Source: Trifolium pratense (taxonomy: Eukaryota; Streptophyta; Magnoliopsida; Fabales; Fabaceae). From it: DNA of 64,000 nucleotides. Each line of letters opens with the position of its first letter. Within the stretch, counting starts at the first letter, position 1. Made by a program: the position numbers and the translations under genes. The stretch lies in contig NC_060060.1 of assembly GCF_020283565.1 (NCBI RefSeq), positions 49,898,015 through 49,962,014 on the forward strand, read 5' to 3'. The notes below the pieces were generated by a model that was not told the origin of the DNA, did no database searches, and worked only from the letters and a program-made list of their open reading frames with translations. Positions 24,601-34,741 of this stretch are shown piece by piece.

Positions 24601-25860
24601 ACCTACTAAGTACTAAGAAATGAAAATATCAATTTAGTCCTTAAGAAACTCAACACCAAGGGTTTTATTTTATGTCTCCATAAACGCAATGAGACCTCAA
24701 TTGAGGTCACATAAACCACATTTAACCGCAAATCTCATCAGTGTCAAGGTATGATTTCAATTTAAGACCTTGTATTAGTATGGTCAATCGCGGAAAATAG
24801 TAGTTTGTTTAAATCTGTGTGCTACAACAAAATAGGACATTGCAGAACAATATTGATTTATTCAAATTACGCTATGCTATCCTATAGCGCTGCTATTTGA
24901 CAACATTGCCTTGTATTTAACCCCAAAGAAAGAGTAATTGTGTATTTAATTAAAAATACAAAAAAAAATAATGTTATATTTGCATAACCAAAGCACTTTT
25001 TTTTTTGGCACATTTAACCCATTAAAGAAATTTAATTGAATAAGAAAATGAAAAAAAAAAATGAAAAATTATCTATATATAAAATGAAAATCTTACAAGC
25101 TGGGGTGATGTAACAGTGGCAGAATCAGAACCAAGGAAGTGATTTAATAGGATAAGAGAACCAAAAGCATAACCAATCCATCTAGGCAAGTAGGATTCAT
25201 CAAAACCAGGTATCCCTAAAATCAAGCAAAAACTAACATCAATGAATTGAAATAATAATAATAAACTATCCATTTAGTTCCTAAACTACCACACTCACTT
25301 TAAGGCTAAATTGGACAATCGGTCTCTTAACTTAATTATAAGTTTCACATTGGTCCCTAAACTAATTAACATTACAAATGGATCCTTAACTTATTTATTA
25401 GTTTCATATTGGCCCATTAACTAATTAATTAACGTTACAAATTGGTTCATTAACTTCAATTTTGTTTGTCATATTGGTCATTTTCGTTAGCTTTCCTCAA
25501 AAAACTTTAACATTAGAAAATAACTATTAACATATTTTCCTAATTTATTAAAAAAATAAATTCAAAAGTGCACACATTAGAGAGAGAGAGAGAGAGACCT
25601 AATGTGAAGCGAAGAACAGAGAGGTTGAGCTGCTGTTGCTGTGTTGTGTTGGTGGAATTGGGTGGCTGAAGATTTGCACGAACTACTGTTGTGGATTTTG
25701 TGAACAAGTTGGTTTTGGGATAAAGCAGTTTGTTTCGAGGAAGACAAGGTTTCAAAGATATTGTGGTTATGCTGTTCATCTTTTCTTTTCCGGCTAATGT
25801 TTTTGTCAAGTTACTTACTACTTTACTCATACATGTGTTTGCAGTTGCAATGATTTTCAT
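21670..25860 (-). CDS. CCB2: CCB2-like cytochrome b6 haem-attachment factor, chloroplast
   Basis: Seven exons on the minus strand join in phase: 25860-25599, 25215-25097, 24471-24400, 23939-23796, 23143-22990, 22915-22724 and 21674-21670, giving 315 residues. Residues 1 to about 75 are rich in Ser, Thr and Lys, like a chloroplast transit peptide; an internal Met at residue 28 is an alternative start. The core has GIPGFDESYLPRWIGY, a membrane segment at about 100-117, a second at about 132-147, then a soluble domain with DLAWTSYILLRNTNAIA, GYWN and DRAWIAAVANKLRG. This matches the CCB2/CCB4 family, thylakoid proteins that with CCB1 and CCB3 attach haem ci to cytochrome b6 of the b6f complex. 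CCB2 (HCF208) is preferred over CCB4 from remembered sequence. The last coding exon adds only Gly and the stop. Introns hold a SINE and MITEs. Confidence 0.85.
22072..22192 (-). mobile_element. tRNA-like SINE in intron 6 of the CCB2-like gene
   Basis: The minus strand has TTAGCTTAGGACGAATCG (A-box-like) and GAGTTCGATTCCTGG (perfect B box), followed by retroposon-like sequence. Read on the minus strand it is in the same orientation as the host gene. Confidence 0.5.
22384..22667. mobile_element. Degenerate Stowaway-type MITE in intron 6
   Basis: The interior shares TAATAAATAGTTAAG and neighbouring AT-rich phrases with the intact copy at 31196-31477, and the ends retain CCTTTTTAAATG against AAAAAGGAACGG. 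The terminal CTCCCTCC blocks are eroded. Confidence 0.5.
24032..24265. repeat. Old Tourist-like MITE in intron 3 of the CCB2-like gene
   Basis: GGTTATGTTTAGATTGACTT and repeated CTTATT, AAGCTGTTTT and ATAAGCACT phrases match the legume MITE family also seen at 7761-7970 and 32053-32322. Ends are not sharp. Confidence 0.4.
25270..25485. repeat. Degenerate tandem repeat in intron 1 of the CCB2-like gene
   Basis: Three units of about 60-65 bp each carry (C/A)TTAACTT, AGTTTCA(C/T)ATTGG and ACTAATTAA. The middle unit is closest to both neighbours. Confidence 0.6.
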
Positions 25861-25891
25861 AGAGTAGTCCTGTCGGAAAGGAACACACTCA

Positions 25892-26482
25892 TATTTGTTC
25901 CTTACTTTTATTTAGGTTTCAATTTGTTGTCTTACGGTTAAAAAGTACTCCCTCCGGTTCTTTTTATAAGGAACACTTTGAAAAAATCACACAGACCAAT
26001 GAAACACATTTAACATAGTTATTTTCATTTAATACTCTTATAAATTTAAATTTATTCCATGTATACCCTTATTTAATTACTCTTTATTCAACTAACTTAC
26101 ATATTTTTAAATTCTCTCTCATAATAAATAAGGGCATAAGTGAAATTGAACATTTAAAACATTTGAAAATTGGTCAAAGTTTCTTATAAAAAGGACCAAA
26201 TTTTTTGCCCTAAGTGTTCCTTATAAAAATGACCGGAGGGAGTATTAATTTGGTCCCTTACGTTTATTTTAGGTTTCAAGTTAGTTTTGTCACTAATACC
26301 GTTTGAACAATACATGTGTCCAAGTGTCACGTGTCACTCCACATATGCAAATTGACTGTCACATGTGACAAAATTGAAGGAAATGACTAACTTGAAACCT
26401 AAAATAAACGTAAGGGATCAAATTGATACTTTTTAAACGTAAGAGACCAAATTGAAACCAAAAATAAATGTAAGGGGTCAAA
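25892..26482. repeat. Fold-back repeat with a MITE in the left arm
   Basis: Left arm: 25892-25947 plus 26243-26300. Right arm, inverted: about 26355-26482. Shared blocks are AGGTTTCAATTTG, TCTTACGKTTAAAAAGTA, CCCTTACGTTTATTTTAGG and TTTCAAGTTAGT. The two halves of the left arm are separated exactly by the MITE. The block begins 32 bp upstream of the CCB2-like start codon, so it may contribute to that promoter. Confidence 0.8.
25948..26242. mobile_element. Stowaway MITE upstream of the CCB2-like gene
   Basis: 295 bp with CTCCCTCCGGTTC..GACCGGAGGGAG ends and TA on each side. The opposite arm of the fold-back keeps AAAAAGTATCAATTTG with one TA, which is the empty site. It lies 87 bp 5' of the start codon. 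Confidence 0.93.
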
Positions 26483-28116
26483 TGTGTAGTTAAGCCGATA
26501 AAAAATTAAATTTTTATAAGTTTTGTTTTCAGACTTTAAGTAGTAAACCGTATTGTTTTTCTAGATTTTGTGTTTTTACACACTCGTTGCTTAATCTGCG
26601 ATGGGATAAAATTGAAAGACAAGGTGCATGCAAGAAAGGCAGATTTTTATTTAACTCGCTACTGAACTTGTGTTTTTTACTTAGTTTAGTTCGGCTTAAA
26701 CTGTTTTGGGCTTAAGTTTTAACTTTGGTAAATTTAACCCACCTTTACGATTTAGAGCGAGTTTGAACGAGTTTAGTGAGTTAACTCGCAATTACAAAGA
26801 GCAAAATCAGCTGCAATTCTGATTTTACTAAATTTTGAGTTTATAAACAACTTTGCTTCTTGCAACCAAACATAGCATTAGGGGGTATCTTGGATTGATA
26901 TTTCAAAAGTTTTTTTACGAAAAATACAATCGTGATATTTAATTTAGACAATTAAGATGTTTTTTTAGGGCAACCAAAAGTATTCAATTAAGGATTGTTT
27001 TGAAGGACTAGATTGCTCTAATTTCTAATGTTAGATGTAACCCGGCCAAACATATTTCATATTTCTGACGGGTTGTTCGATAAGGTGAAAGCAAATTTGA
27101 GTTTCATATCAATGACCATCCCATCATTGTTCTCTAGTAGAATACCGACTCCACGTGAGTTTGAGTTGGATGATTTGTTGACGAAGATGGTCCAGATTGA
27201 TGATTGATCTGCCTCGTTATTTGTTGTCTCTACTACGAAGTCCGCTAAAAATCGGGCTTTGAGTGTTTTTCGTGATTCATAACTAACTTCAAATTTTGAA
27301 AGTTCGAAGACCCATTTTGTTATGCTTCCGACTAGTTTTTCATAAATTCTATTTTTAACACACTCTCACGGTCGCACCCCAGAGAGTGAAGGGGAATTTA
27401 TGAAAATTCAAGGTGCGCACAAAAAATAATAATTTGAGAGCTTCATTTGGCGCCCCCTGTACTTCTCGCGCACCCTTCTCATTTCCATTTTACCCTTCTG
27501 CTACTTAAGTAGCGATATTAAAAAAATGAGAAATTTGAGGAAAAAAATGCCCCTAACATGAAAATGTCAGGATTTTACATGTCAGTTGTTCACTACTTAA
27601 GCGGCAGGCGTTATTAAAATGAAAAATTTGATAAAAATTACACCATTTAACATGAAGTTTCAAGATTTTACACGTCAGAGTAGCTGACATTATTAAAATG
27701 AGAAATTTGAGGAAAAGAACACCCGTGACATGAAATATATTTTACACGTCCACTATGTCTACAATAAACTGAATTCGCTACTTAAATAACAGAAAAGATC
27801 GCGCAAAAACTCGGCGAACCAAAAGAAATTATCAAATAATTTACCAATGATTAATCGGTCTTATACATGGGCCTTGTCCCTTAATCACAAAAAAGTAAAA
27901 TTGGAGAGAGATCTCTTAATTCCCGTCAATGACTATATGAGCTTGGTTTCAGTGAAGTTGAGTCGTTGTTACATCTCAACCAATCCAATTTTTTCCTTAA
28001 AATATAAGCAACTTCATTTTCATTACTTAGTTACTCTTTCTTACTTTCCATAAATCACAGATCCACTGTTTCTTCTTTTTCGTTTTTCCATTTTCCCGAG
28101 AAAGTGTGGGAAAACA
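26483..28116. other. Divergent intergenic region between CCB2-like and SFT2-like genes
   Basis: The two genes are transcribed away from each other. No gene is recognised. Around 27060-27280 a plus reading with PTPREFELDDLLTKM hints at a fragment of a retroelement or gene, but stops interrupt it and no family was recognised. The right end (about 28020-28116) is the SFT2-like 5' UTR. Confidence 0.4.
27512..27760. repeat. Degenerate tandem repeat, unit about 90-100 bp
   Basis: ATTAAAATGARAAATTTGA, an A-rich stretch, CATGAAA, and GATTTTACAYGTCAG recur three times, with GCTACTTAAGTAG-like words between units. No coding sense. Confidence 0.55.
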
Positions 28117-31100
28117 ATGGAAAAAATGAACAAAGCCTTCGAGAAAGTGAAAATGATGGTTGGAATGGAAGTAGAAGACGAAGAGCAACAAGCTGCGGCA
28201 TTGGATAACGAAAGCTCCTTCGCTTTCATGGATGATTTCAATCGCAACTGTACCTTAACTACCAAACAGGTATTTTCTCTTCAAATTCCATTGCTAGTTA
28301 ATTGCTTTGTTTCCGAAAGTGAAAAACCATAGGATTAGCTGAGAAATGAATTGGAATTTCTGATTCAATAGGGAATTCAGATATTTAGGTTTTGATTTGA
28401 GCATTGATCTTTGATACTCTAATCTCGTAGCATTTGATTCTTTATTTTTGTCATTTTTTAAGTTCGAGATGTTTTTCTGGTTTGATATGATTTACTGTTC
28501 TATGAAGCACATACACAAATACCGGACACAACACCGACGCCCTGCATGTAAACGCCGATAATAATTTAGGAAAATATAAGTGATTGTGTGTAGGCATAAG
28601 TGTCGGTGTTGTGTGTTAGGTTCTGTTTGGAATGGGGAATACCAAATTTTGAGCATATAGCTTAATGCTAATAAGTTCATATTGAAAAAGGAAAAAAATA
28701 CATGTTTGGTAAAATTTTTCTCTCATGAGCTTATAACATATTTTGTTAAGCTAATTCAATTAGCTTATGGCTTATCAATTTTTTTCCAATCTTACCCCTG
28801 TCATCTTACTTAGAAAAACTGTAAATATTAATTAAACATATCTTTATTATGTCATTTAATATTTATCAGCTAGTTGAATCGCTAACTTTACCAAACACTG
28901 CAAATTCAATCAGCCAGCTTATCCGATATAAGCTTGCTTATCACTTATCGACTATCTGCTATTTTTTTGTCAAACAAAGCCTTAATGTCGTGTGAGATAT
29001 TGATATGTGTCAGGCACACAGACAAATTTCAATCATAAGAAAACATCGCTTATCAAAAAAAAAATAATCATAAGAAAACATCCTATTTTTTTTAAAACGG
29101 CCAATGTTAGTGTGTTAATTGTTGTTTGTTAGTTTTTTGCTGGAGGTGAGAATCGAACTCGAGACCACCCTTATCACTCTATTGCTTAACTCTTCCACCC
29201 CAGCCACCAAGGCAACCTTATAACTCCCAAGAAAACATCCTGGTGTTAGATTGGACTGTTTTATGAATTGCATAATGAAACCAAGGAAATGTAAGAATTT
29301 AAGACGCATAATTTTTCTTGTCACTGAAGGTACTTGTAATTGTTAGGAAATACTATATATTACAATGCCTGAAGTATCAATTCTTTTAAATGTTTTCAAA
29401 TGAGACCTGCTAAAGTAGTTGATTTACTCTTTGATTAGGGCCATTAGGCTGCTTTTAGATTTCTCTTGCTGCTATATGTTCCAATATTTCAACTTTTTAA
29501 ACTAAGTTATGCATCAACCTTCTTAAGTTTTATTCCTTACGCATAATTCGGTCATATTGAAATGTTTGTTTAATAATTGATTCATTGAACAAGTTTCTTC
29601 TATATGTATATTATCTTGCACAAGCTAATTGATAAACTCTTTATTTGTGACCAGAGACTATATGGTTTTGCCATTTGCTTTGCTGCTGGAGTAACCTGCA
29701 CACTGTTGGTAAGTTTGACGGCATTGGTTTCCTTTCTAGTTTAGAATTTTGATAATAAAGATTATGTACTGGTTCTCCAGTTCAATGTGGAATGTTCGTA
29801 TTAAGCTTGTGATTTTTGTTGTAAGTTTCTTGAGTGCTTCATATAACATAGTCAGTGTCATGTAAAGAAAGACAGACTCTCTTTATATTTTTAGAAGAAG
29901 CAACTTCTCTGCTAACATGTTCTTTATTCGTCTATGATCATGCAATTAAGGTAGGTCCTGTGTTAATTTTCCTTTCATATTAACATGATTGTCACAACGT
30001 ACAAACTCAACTTGCAAAGCTTGTAATTTTGCAATAGTTAGATCGAAAATATTATCTAATTTACTATAAAATTTATACGCGGCTTCTAACCAATAACTAA
30101 ATGGAAGCTGAAGTTCTTACATTGTGAGTTTGAACTATTACCTGGAACCATCAATATCTTTGCAAAAGGCAGCAACCTTTACCATTTTGTCAAGTCTCAC
30201 TTTCCACTTTTGACCAACTCTCAGTCCAATAAATATATTTTTTCCATATTGATATTGGATAACATAATTATAATAAGGAGATTTAAATGTTACTTCTAAT
30301 TATGTTACCTTTGATGCTATTCTCCACTAGATTGTACATTGTGATTTATTCTAAATTTATTCAAAAAGGTATTGATACTAGCAACTAGGCGGTGGTGACA
30401 CAAAATTCTGTTTATATTTCTAGTGTCGAACATGTATAACAAACTCCTCTACTTTCAGATTATGTTAGTGAAATTTACAGTTAAAATATAACAGATGAAA
30501 TGGAAATCACATATCTACTATGATGATAATGAACGGATCTCATATTGATTTCTCACCATTGTCATGTAAATGTGATGGGAATATGATTTATTTCACTACC
30601 TCTGAAAACTTAATCAGTGCTAGTCTTTATATGTTTCTTAACTCAAAATTATGTTGGAAGAGATGAGTAATCTAAATCACTAATTAATGGCATTTCCCCC
30701 ATCTTACAGTCTATGCTTGTTTTCCTCAAACCAATCAAGTTTGGGATAACATTCACTCTTGGTAATTTGCTTTCACTTGGAAGGTATGTACTGTTTCACA
30801 AATTTATAATTATACTTAGTTTTTTTTTTTTGACTAAATTATACTTCGATGTTGTCTAGTGATGTCTCTATTTCAGTTGATTATCAATTTCCATTCACAA
30901 GTGTCATATATTTAGAGAATGTTGTTATATTGCTATGGTCAGTAAAGGAAAATGGGGTTTTTGGGAGGGGTTGCAAGAGTAAATTATGTCATATTACTTC
31001 TTGTAGACAATTGCTTACTAATACTTTGGACTCAATTATAAGCACAAAGTGTCTAAACTTGTTGGACTTAAATACAAACAAAAATTAGTTATTCTGTGCG

Positions 31101-33862
31101 CATTTAATGTTACTATTTCAAAAATATCCTTACATTAATTTCTTAATGTTGAGTAGATGACTATATTAATAAGGGGTGGACTAGTAAATGTATTACTCCC
31201 TCCGTTCCAAAATGTAAGTCACTTTGGCCAAATTACACAAATTAAGAAATGTAATTAATGTTGTGTGGAAAAGAGAAATTATGAGTTAGTTTACAAAATT
31301 GTCCTTCATTAATGGCATAGGAAAGATAAATTGAATAATTGAAAGAAGAGAGAGTAATAAATAGTTAAGGGTATAATAGGAAAAGTAGCATTAAATGTTT
31401 CATTGGTAATGTAAAGTGACTTATAATTTGATACAAATTTTTTTCTCTAAGTGACTTACATTTTGGAACGGCGGGAGTATCTTTTAAACATGAAATCAAG
31501 AAAATTAAATGCACCTATCAGTTAGTTAGTTAATGGGTAGACTATAATAATTGTTTCTGTTAAGCTTTCACCTTAGAGTTCTGTCATAGTTAGTTACGGA
31601 GCTTTTAGACGTTTACCAATTACAGTTCTGTGTCACAGTTAGTTATGGACTAAATCAAACAGGGTCTATCTGTATATGGACATATGGGGCTCCACACAAG
31701 GTTCTGAATGAATTTATCATAATAACATTTTCAATTGAGAGTTAGTGATGGCTTTCTATTTTTCTTAGTATCTTCTCTCCCTCATAGTCATGTTTTTGAA
31801 CTTTCCCAGAGACGAAACACCTTTGTATGATCGTATCCTCCCTGGATCCCTTCGAATCTTTTTCGATCTTGTCCTCCCTGGATGCCTGCATCCACACCTG
31901 CAAACTTCATTCCATTCCATTTCTGTTTTTCTGGATTAGTGGCCAGTGTGTAATAGCCGGGTTGATCAGTGGTGTGAGACTGCTGGTACTGAAATGATAG
32001 TTTTCCCTTGGTTCTATGCTTAAGAACAGATTTTTTTCCCTCCAAAAAATTCGGCCTGTTTGGATTGACTTACTTGAGTTTATCTACTGGCATAAATTTT
32101 GTGAGACTGTTTGGGATAACTTATGAAAACAGCTTATGACATTATTCATAAGCTATTTTCAGCTTATTTTCATAAGTTTTCCAAGATAGCTTATAACTTG
32201 TATGAAATCATTTTAACTTTATTTTATTTTTTGTCTAGAAATATCTTATACATAAGCGCGCTTATCATATGATAAGCATTTGTGCTATAAGCTGGAAATA
32301 AGTTGTTTGTGCAAACAGGATCATATATGTCCAACTGTCTGTCTTTTACTATATGAACTGTTTGCTAGTTACACCATATCATTTCATCCTACACATGACA
32401 TTTTAAATTAAAATTTATCGAATAGTTCAAATCTTAAACTGTGGATTATTTATCCTTTAACCTTTGGTCTAATAGCTGTCTGGTTTTCTTCAAATACTAA
32501 GTGGAAGTCTTTTTTATGGCAGCACAGCATTCCTCATAGGTCCTAAAAGGCAAGTATCGATGATGCTTGATCCTGTCCGCATTTATGCAACTGCCATATA
32601 CATCGCAAGTATGATAATTGCCTTGTTCTGTGCACTTTATGTAAGTCTAAGTGCATCTGCAACAGATTCATTTTACTTCTGACAGAAAAGAGCTTTTTTG
32701 AATAACTCTTTATTTCATTGGTTTGCATTGAGCAGGTTCATAACAAGTTGCTGACACTTCTTGCAATTATCTTGGAGTTTGGGGCTCTAGTTTGGTATGT
32801 CATGATTTTTCTAAATGCATAAGGAACCTTTATTTACAGTACCTATGGGCAGTTACACACATCAAACTCATGAATCTAATGAGGACTGTGTTCTAACTGT
32901 ACGGAGGATCCTAATGTAAATTGAACTAAGCACATATGCCCTAAAACAATGCTACATGGCCGACCAGTATGGCAGTAGCATACAGTTAAATTAGTATAAT
33001 GTTTTTTCTATTTCAGTTTTATTAGTTCTCAAAGTCAAGGCACGAGCACCTACCACTGCACCAATATGTTTTGTATTATACACTTAAACATTTAGGATAA
33101 GCTGATACTTCAATTTTGGTCCAGTGTCTCATGATGTATTCATTGCTACATCATCAGAAGTGTTGGGCTACCCATGTGATTGAAGGATAGTGCAAAATAG
33201 CTTTACATTGACAATGAAATAAAATTACATCCATACTTTGAATTATACAAATTTCATATATTAATCAGAAACCTGTAAAGCCATATAAAAGAATAAGAAT
33301 ACTATAACTTTTAATATTGTTTGATATTTTTCTTATTGTAGTATTATTTATTATGTATAATAACAATAACAGAGGATTAAACCAAATTAAATCTGGAATG
33401 CATGGCATAGCATATTAGAGTTATCCTTTTGCTTTGTTTTCTTTTCTTTTCTTTCTTGAGGGTTAGGTTTGGCTCACTCTCTAGTACATATTTTTTCATT
33501 TTTTTAATATATATTTATGAGTTTGTGGCATAGGAGACGTTTCTTGGAGGTGTCAATCTAGTTGGGATGTCTAAGTTTCCTATTGAGGTTTAATACACTC
33601 TTCGTACATCTAAAACAAATATTAGAGTTATCATTTATCTCAGTCCAGCATACAGTGTGATATATTTCTTTGAGCATGCAATATGATTATCCAAATGTGA
33701 CGCTATGCTTCCTTCCTCTCATGTTTACAATGTTTTATTTTATTTTAACACTCCCTCAATAATTCTGATATTTTGATTGACAGGTATAGCTTGAGCTACA
33801 TACCTTTTGCAAGGTCCATGGTTTCAAAGATCATGGTTTCATGCTTTGACACAGAATTTTAG
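28117..33862 (+). CDS. SFT2-like vesicle transport protein
   Basis: Six exons join in phase: 28117-28269, 29655-29708, 30710-30783, 32523-32640, 32736-32794 and 33784-33862, giving 178 residues. After an acidic, Gln-rich N-terminal cytosolic part (residues 1-51) come four hydrophobic segments at about 53-75, 80-100, 110-131 and 136-160, with KPIKFGITFTLGNLLSLGS and STAFLIGPKRQ between them, typical of the Got1/Sft2 family. Yeast Sft2 is a Golgi membrane protein that helps endosome-derived vesicles fuse with the Golgi; a similar trafficking role is inferred. Length matches plant SFT2B-type proteins. The first ATG has a second Met two codons later; the first is chosen. Introns 1 and 3 hold a Tourist MITE, a SINE, a Stowaway MITE and another fold-back. 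Confidence 0.92.
28619..28981. mobile_element. Tourist-like MITE in intron 1 of the SFT2-like gene
   Basis: Ends GGTTCTGTTTGGA..TCAAACAAAGCC are inverted repeats flanked by TTA (28616-28618 and 28982-28984), the 3-bp duplication of PIF/Harbinger-type MITEs. 363 bp, no coding sequence. Confidence 0.8.
29125..29225 (-). mobile_element. tRNA-derived SINE in intron 1 of the SFT2-like gene
   Basis: Minus strand: GGTTGCCTTGGTGGCTGGGG, then GAGTTCGATTCTCACC (B box) and an A-rich tail. It is opposite in orientation to the host gene. Confidence 0.55.
31196..31477. mobile_element. Stowaway MITE in intron 3 of the SFT2-like gene
   Basis: Ends CTCCCTCCGTTCCAAAATG..CATTTTGGAACGGCGGGAG with TA on each side; the inner ends AAGTCACTTTGG and AAGTGACTTACA also pair. 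282 bp. It is the intact reference for the relics at 22384 and 38576. Confidence 0.93.
32053..32322. mobile_element. Fold-back MITE in intron 3 of the SFT2-like gene
   Basis: GGCCTGTTTGGATTGACTTA at the left and GCAAACAGGATC at the right, with paired AGCTTAT and ATAAGCT words inside. No clean target duplication is visible, so it is called Tourist-like only by its ends. Confidence 0.5.
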
Positions 33863-34741
33863 GTTAAACATTCAAAACACTAAAGCATCCTCTATTGAAC
33901 TGCATTGATGATACCCTTGACATACATGCAATCCTGAAGATAGACCTTGTCACTCAAAGGATGGATTGTGATTCATCCTTGCGCTCCTTTCTTTTCTGGA
34001 ATCTTGTCTAGGTTCCATTTGTTCGGTAGAAGTAAAATCTTGTGCATTTGTATAATGTTGTCGGTGAGCTAATGTAAAGAGTTATGTTTCTCAACCATTT
34101 GTCCTTTCTTTTATCTTTTTTCATATTAGTAGTTTTGCATTGGGTAAGACAGTGTGTCAAACTTAAGAGTCATATTTGTCTACAAGGAACATTGAGTAAT
34201 TCTTGAATGCCTTAGTTGCCACAATTTTGTTTGTAATTTCCAAAGATGGTTTTGTTCTTTGATAAGAAGCATGCATTCCACTAAATATTAATGTTGTGTT
34301 TCTTTTTTTTAACCCTTTCCCCTGCATAGTTTGGTGAATAAATTGGAAACTAGTACTCCTCTAGGCCTCTTATAACATTTGTCGGTCGGTTTTGAAAGTG
34401 GAAGAACTTACAATTTCAATGTTGTATCTCAGGGTTGTCACATTACATACTGAGATTAGTTACCAAACCATATTTAATCTTAAATTGTATGAACAAATGC
34501 AGAAACTAAATAAAAATAAATTGAAAAGTGAACCATCCAACATCTCAACAAGATAAAAGTACTTACATTTTCTTATACAGAACAATTAATTAAATCTTTA
34601 CATTATAGCTTCACAACACAACATACAAACACAAGTGACTTAACGTCCAAGCAACAAATCTTTATTGATATATATTGAATAACAGTACATACATAGAGAG
34701 TATATGCAACTGAAACAACATTTATGTATTAAAGTACAAGT
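33863..34741. other. Shared 3' flank of two converging genes
   Basis: The SFT2-like gene ends from the left and the dioxygenase gene ends from the right. The sequence is UTR-like and AT-rich. No other gene or bounded repeat is seen. Confidence 0.45.

Noticed and set aside
26880..27300. Possible coding relic with PTPREFELDDLLTKM
   Set aside because: Stops interrupt it and no family could be named, so it is mentioned only within the intergenic entry.
31788..32045. 85-codon minus-strand frame in SFT2-like intron 3
   Set aside because: It lies within an intron with well-supported flanking exons and shows no known domain.
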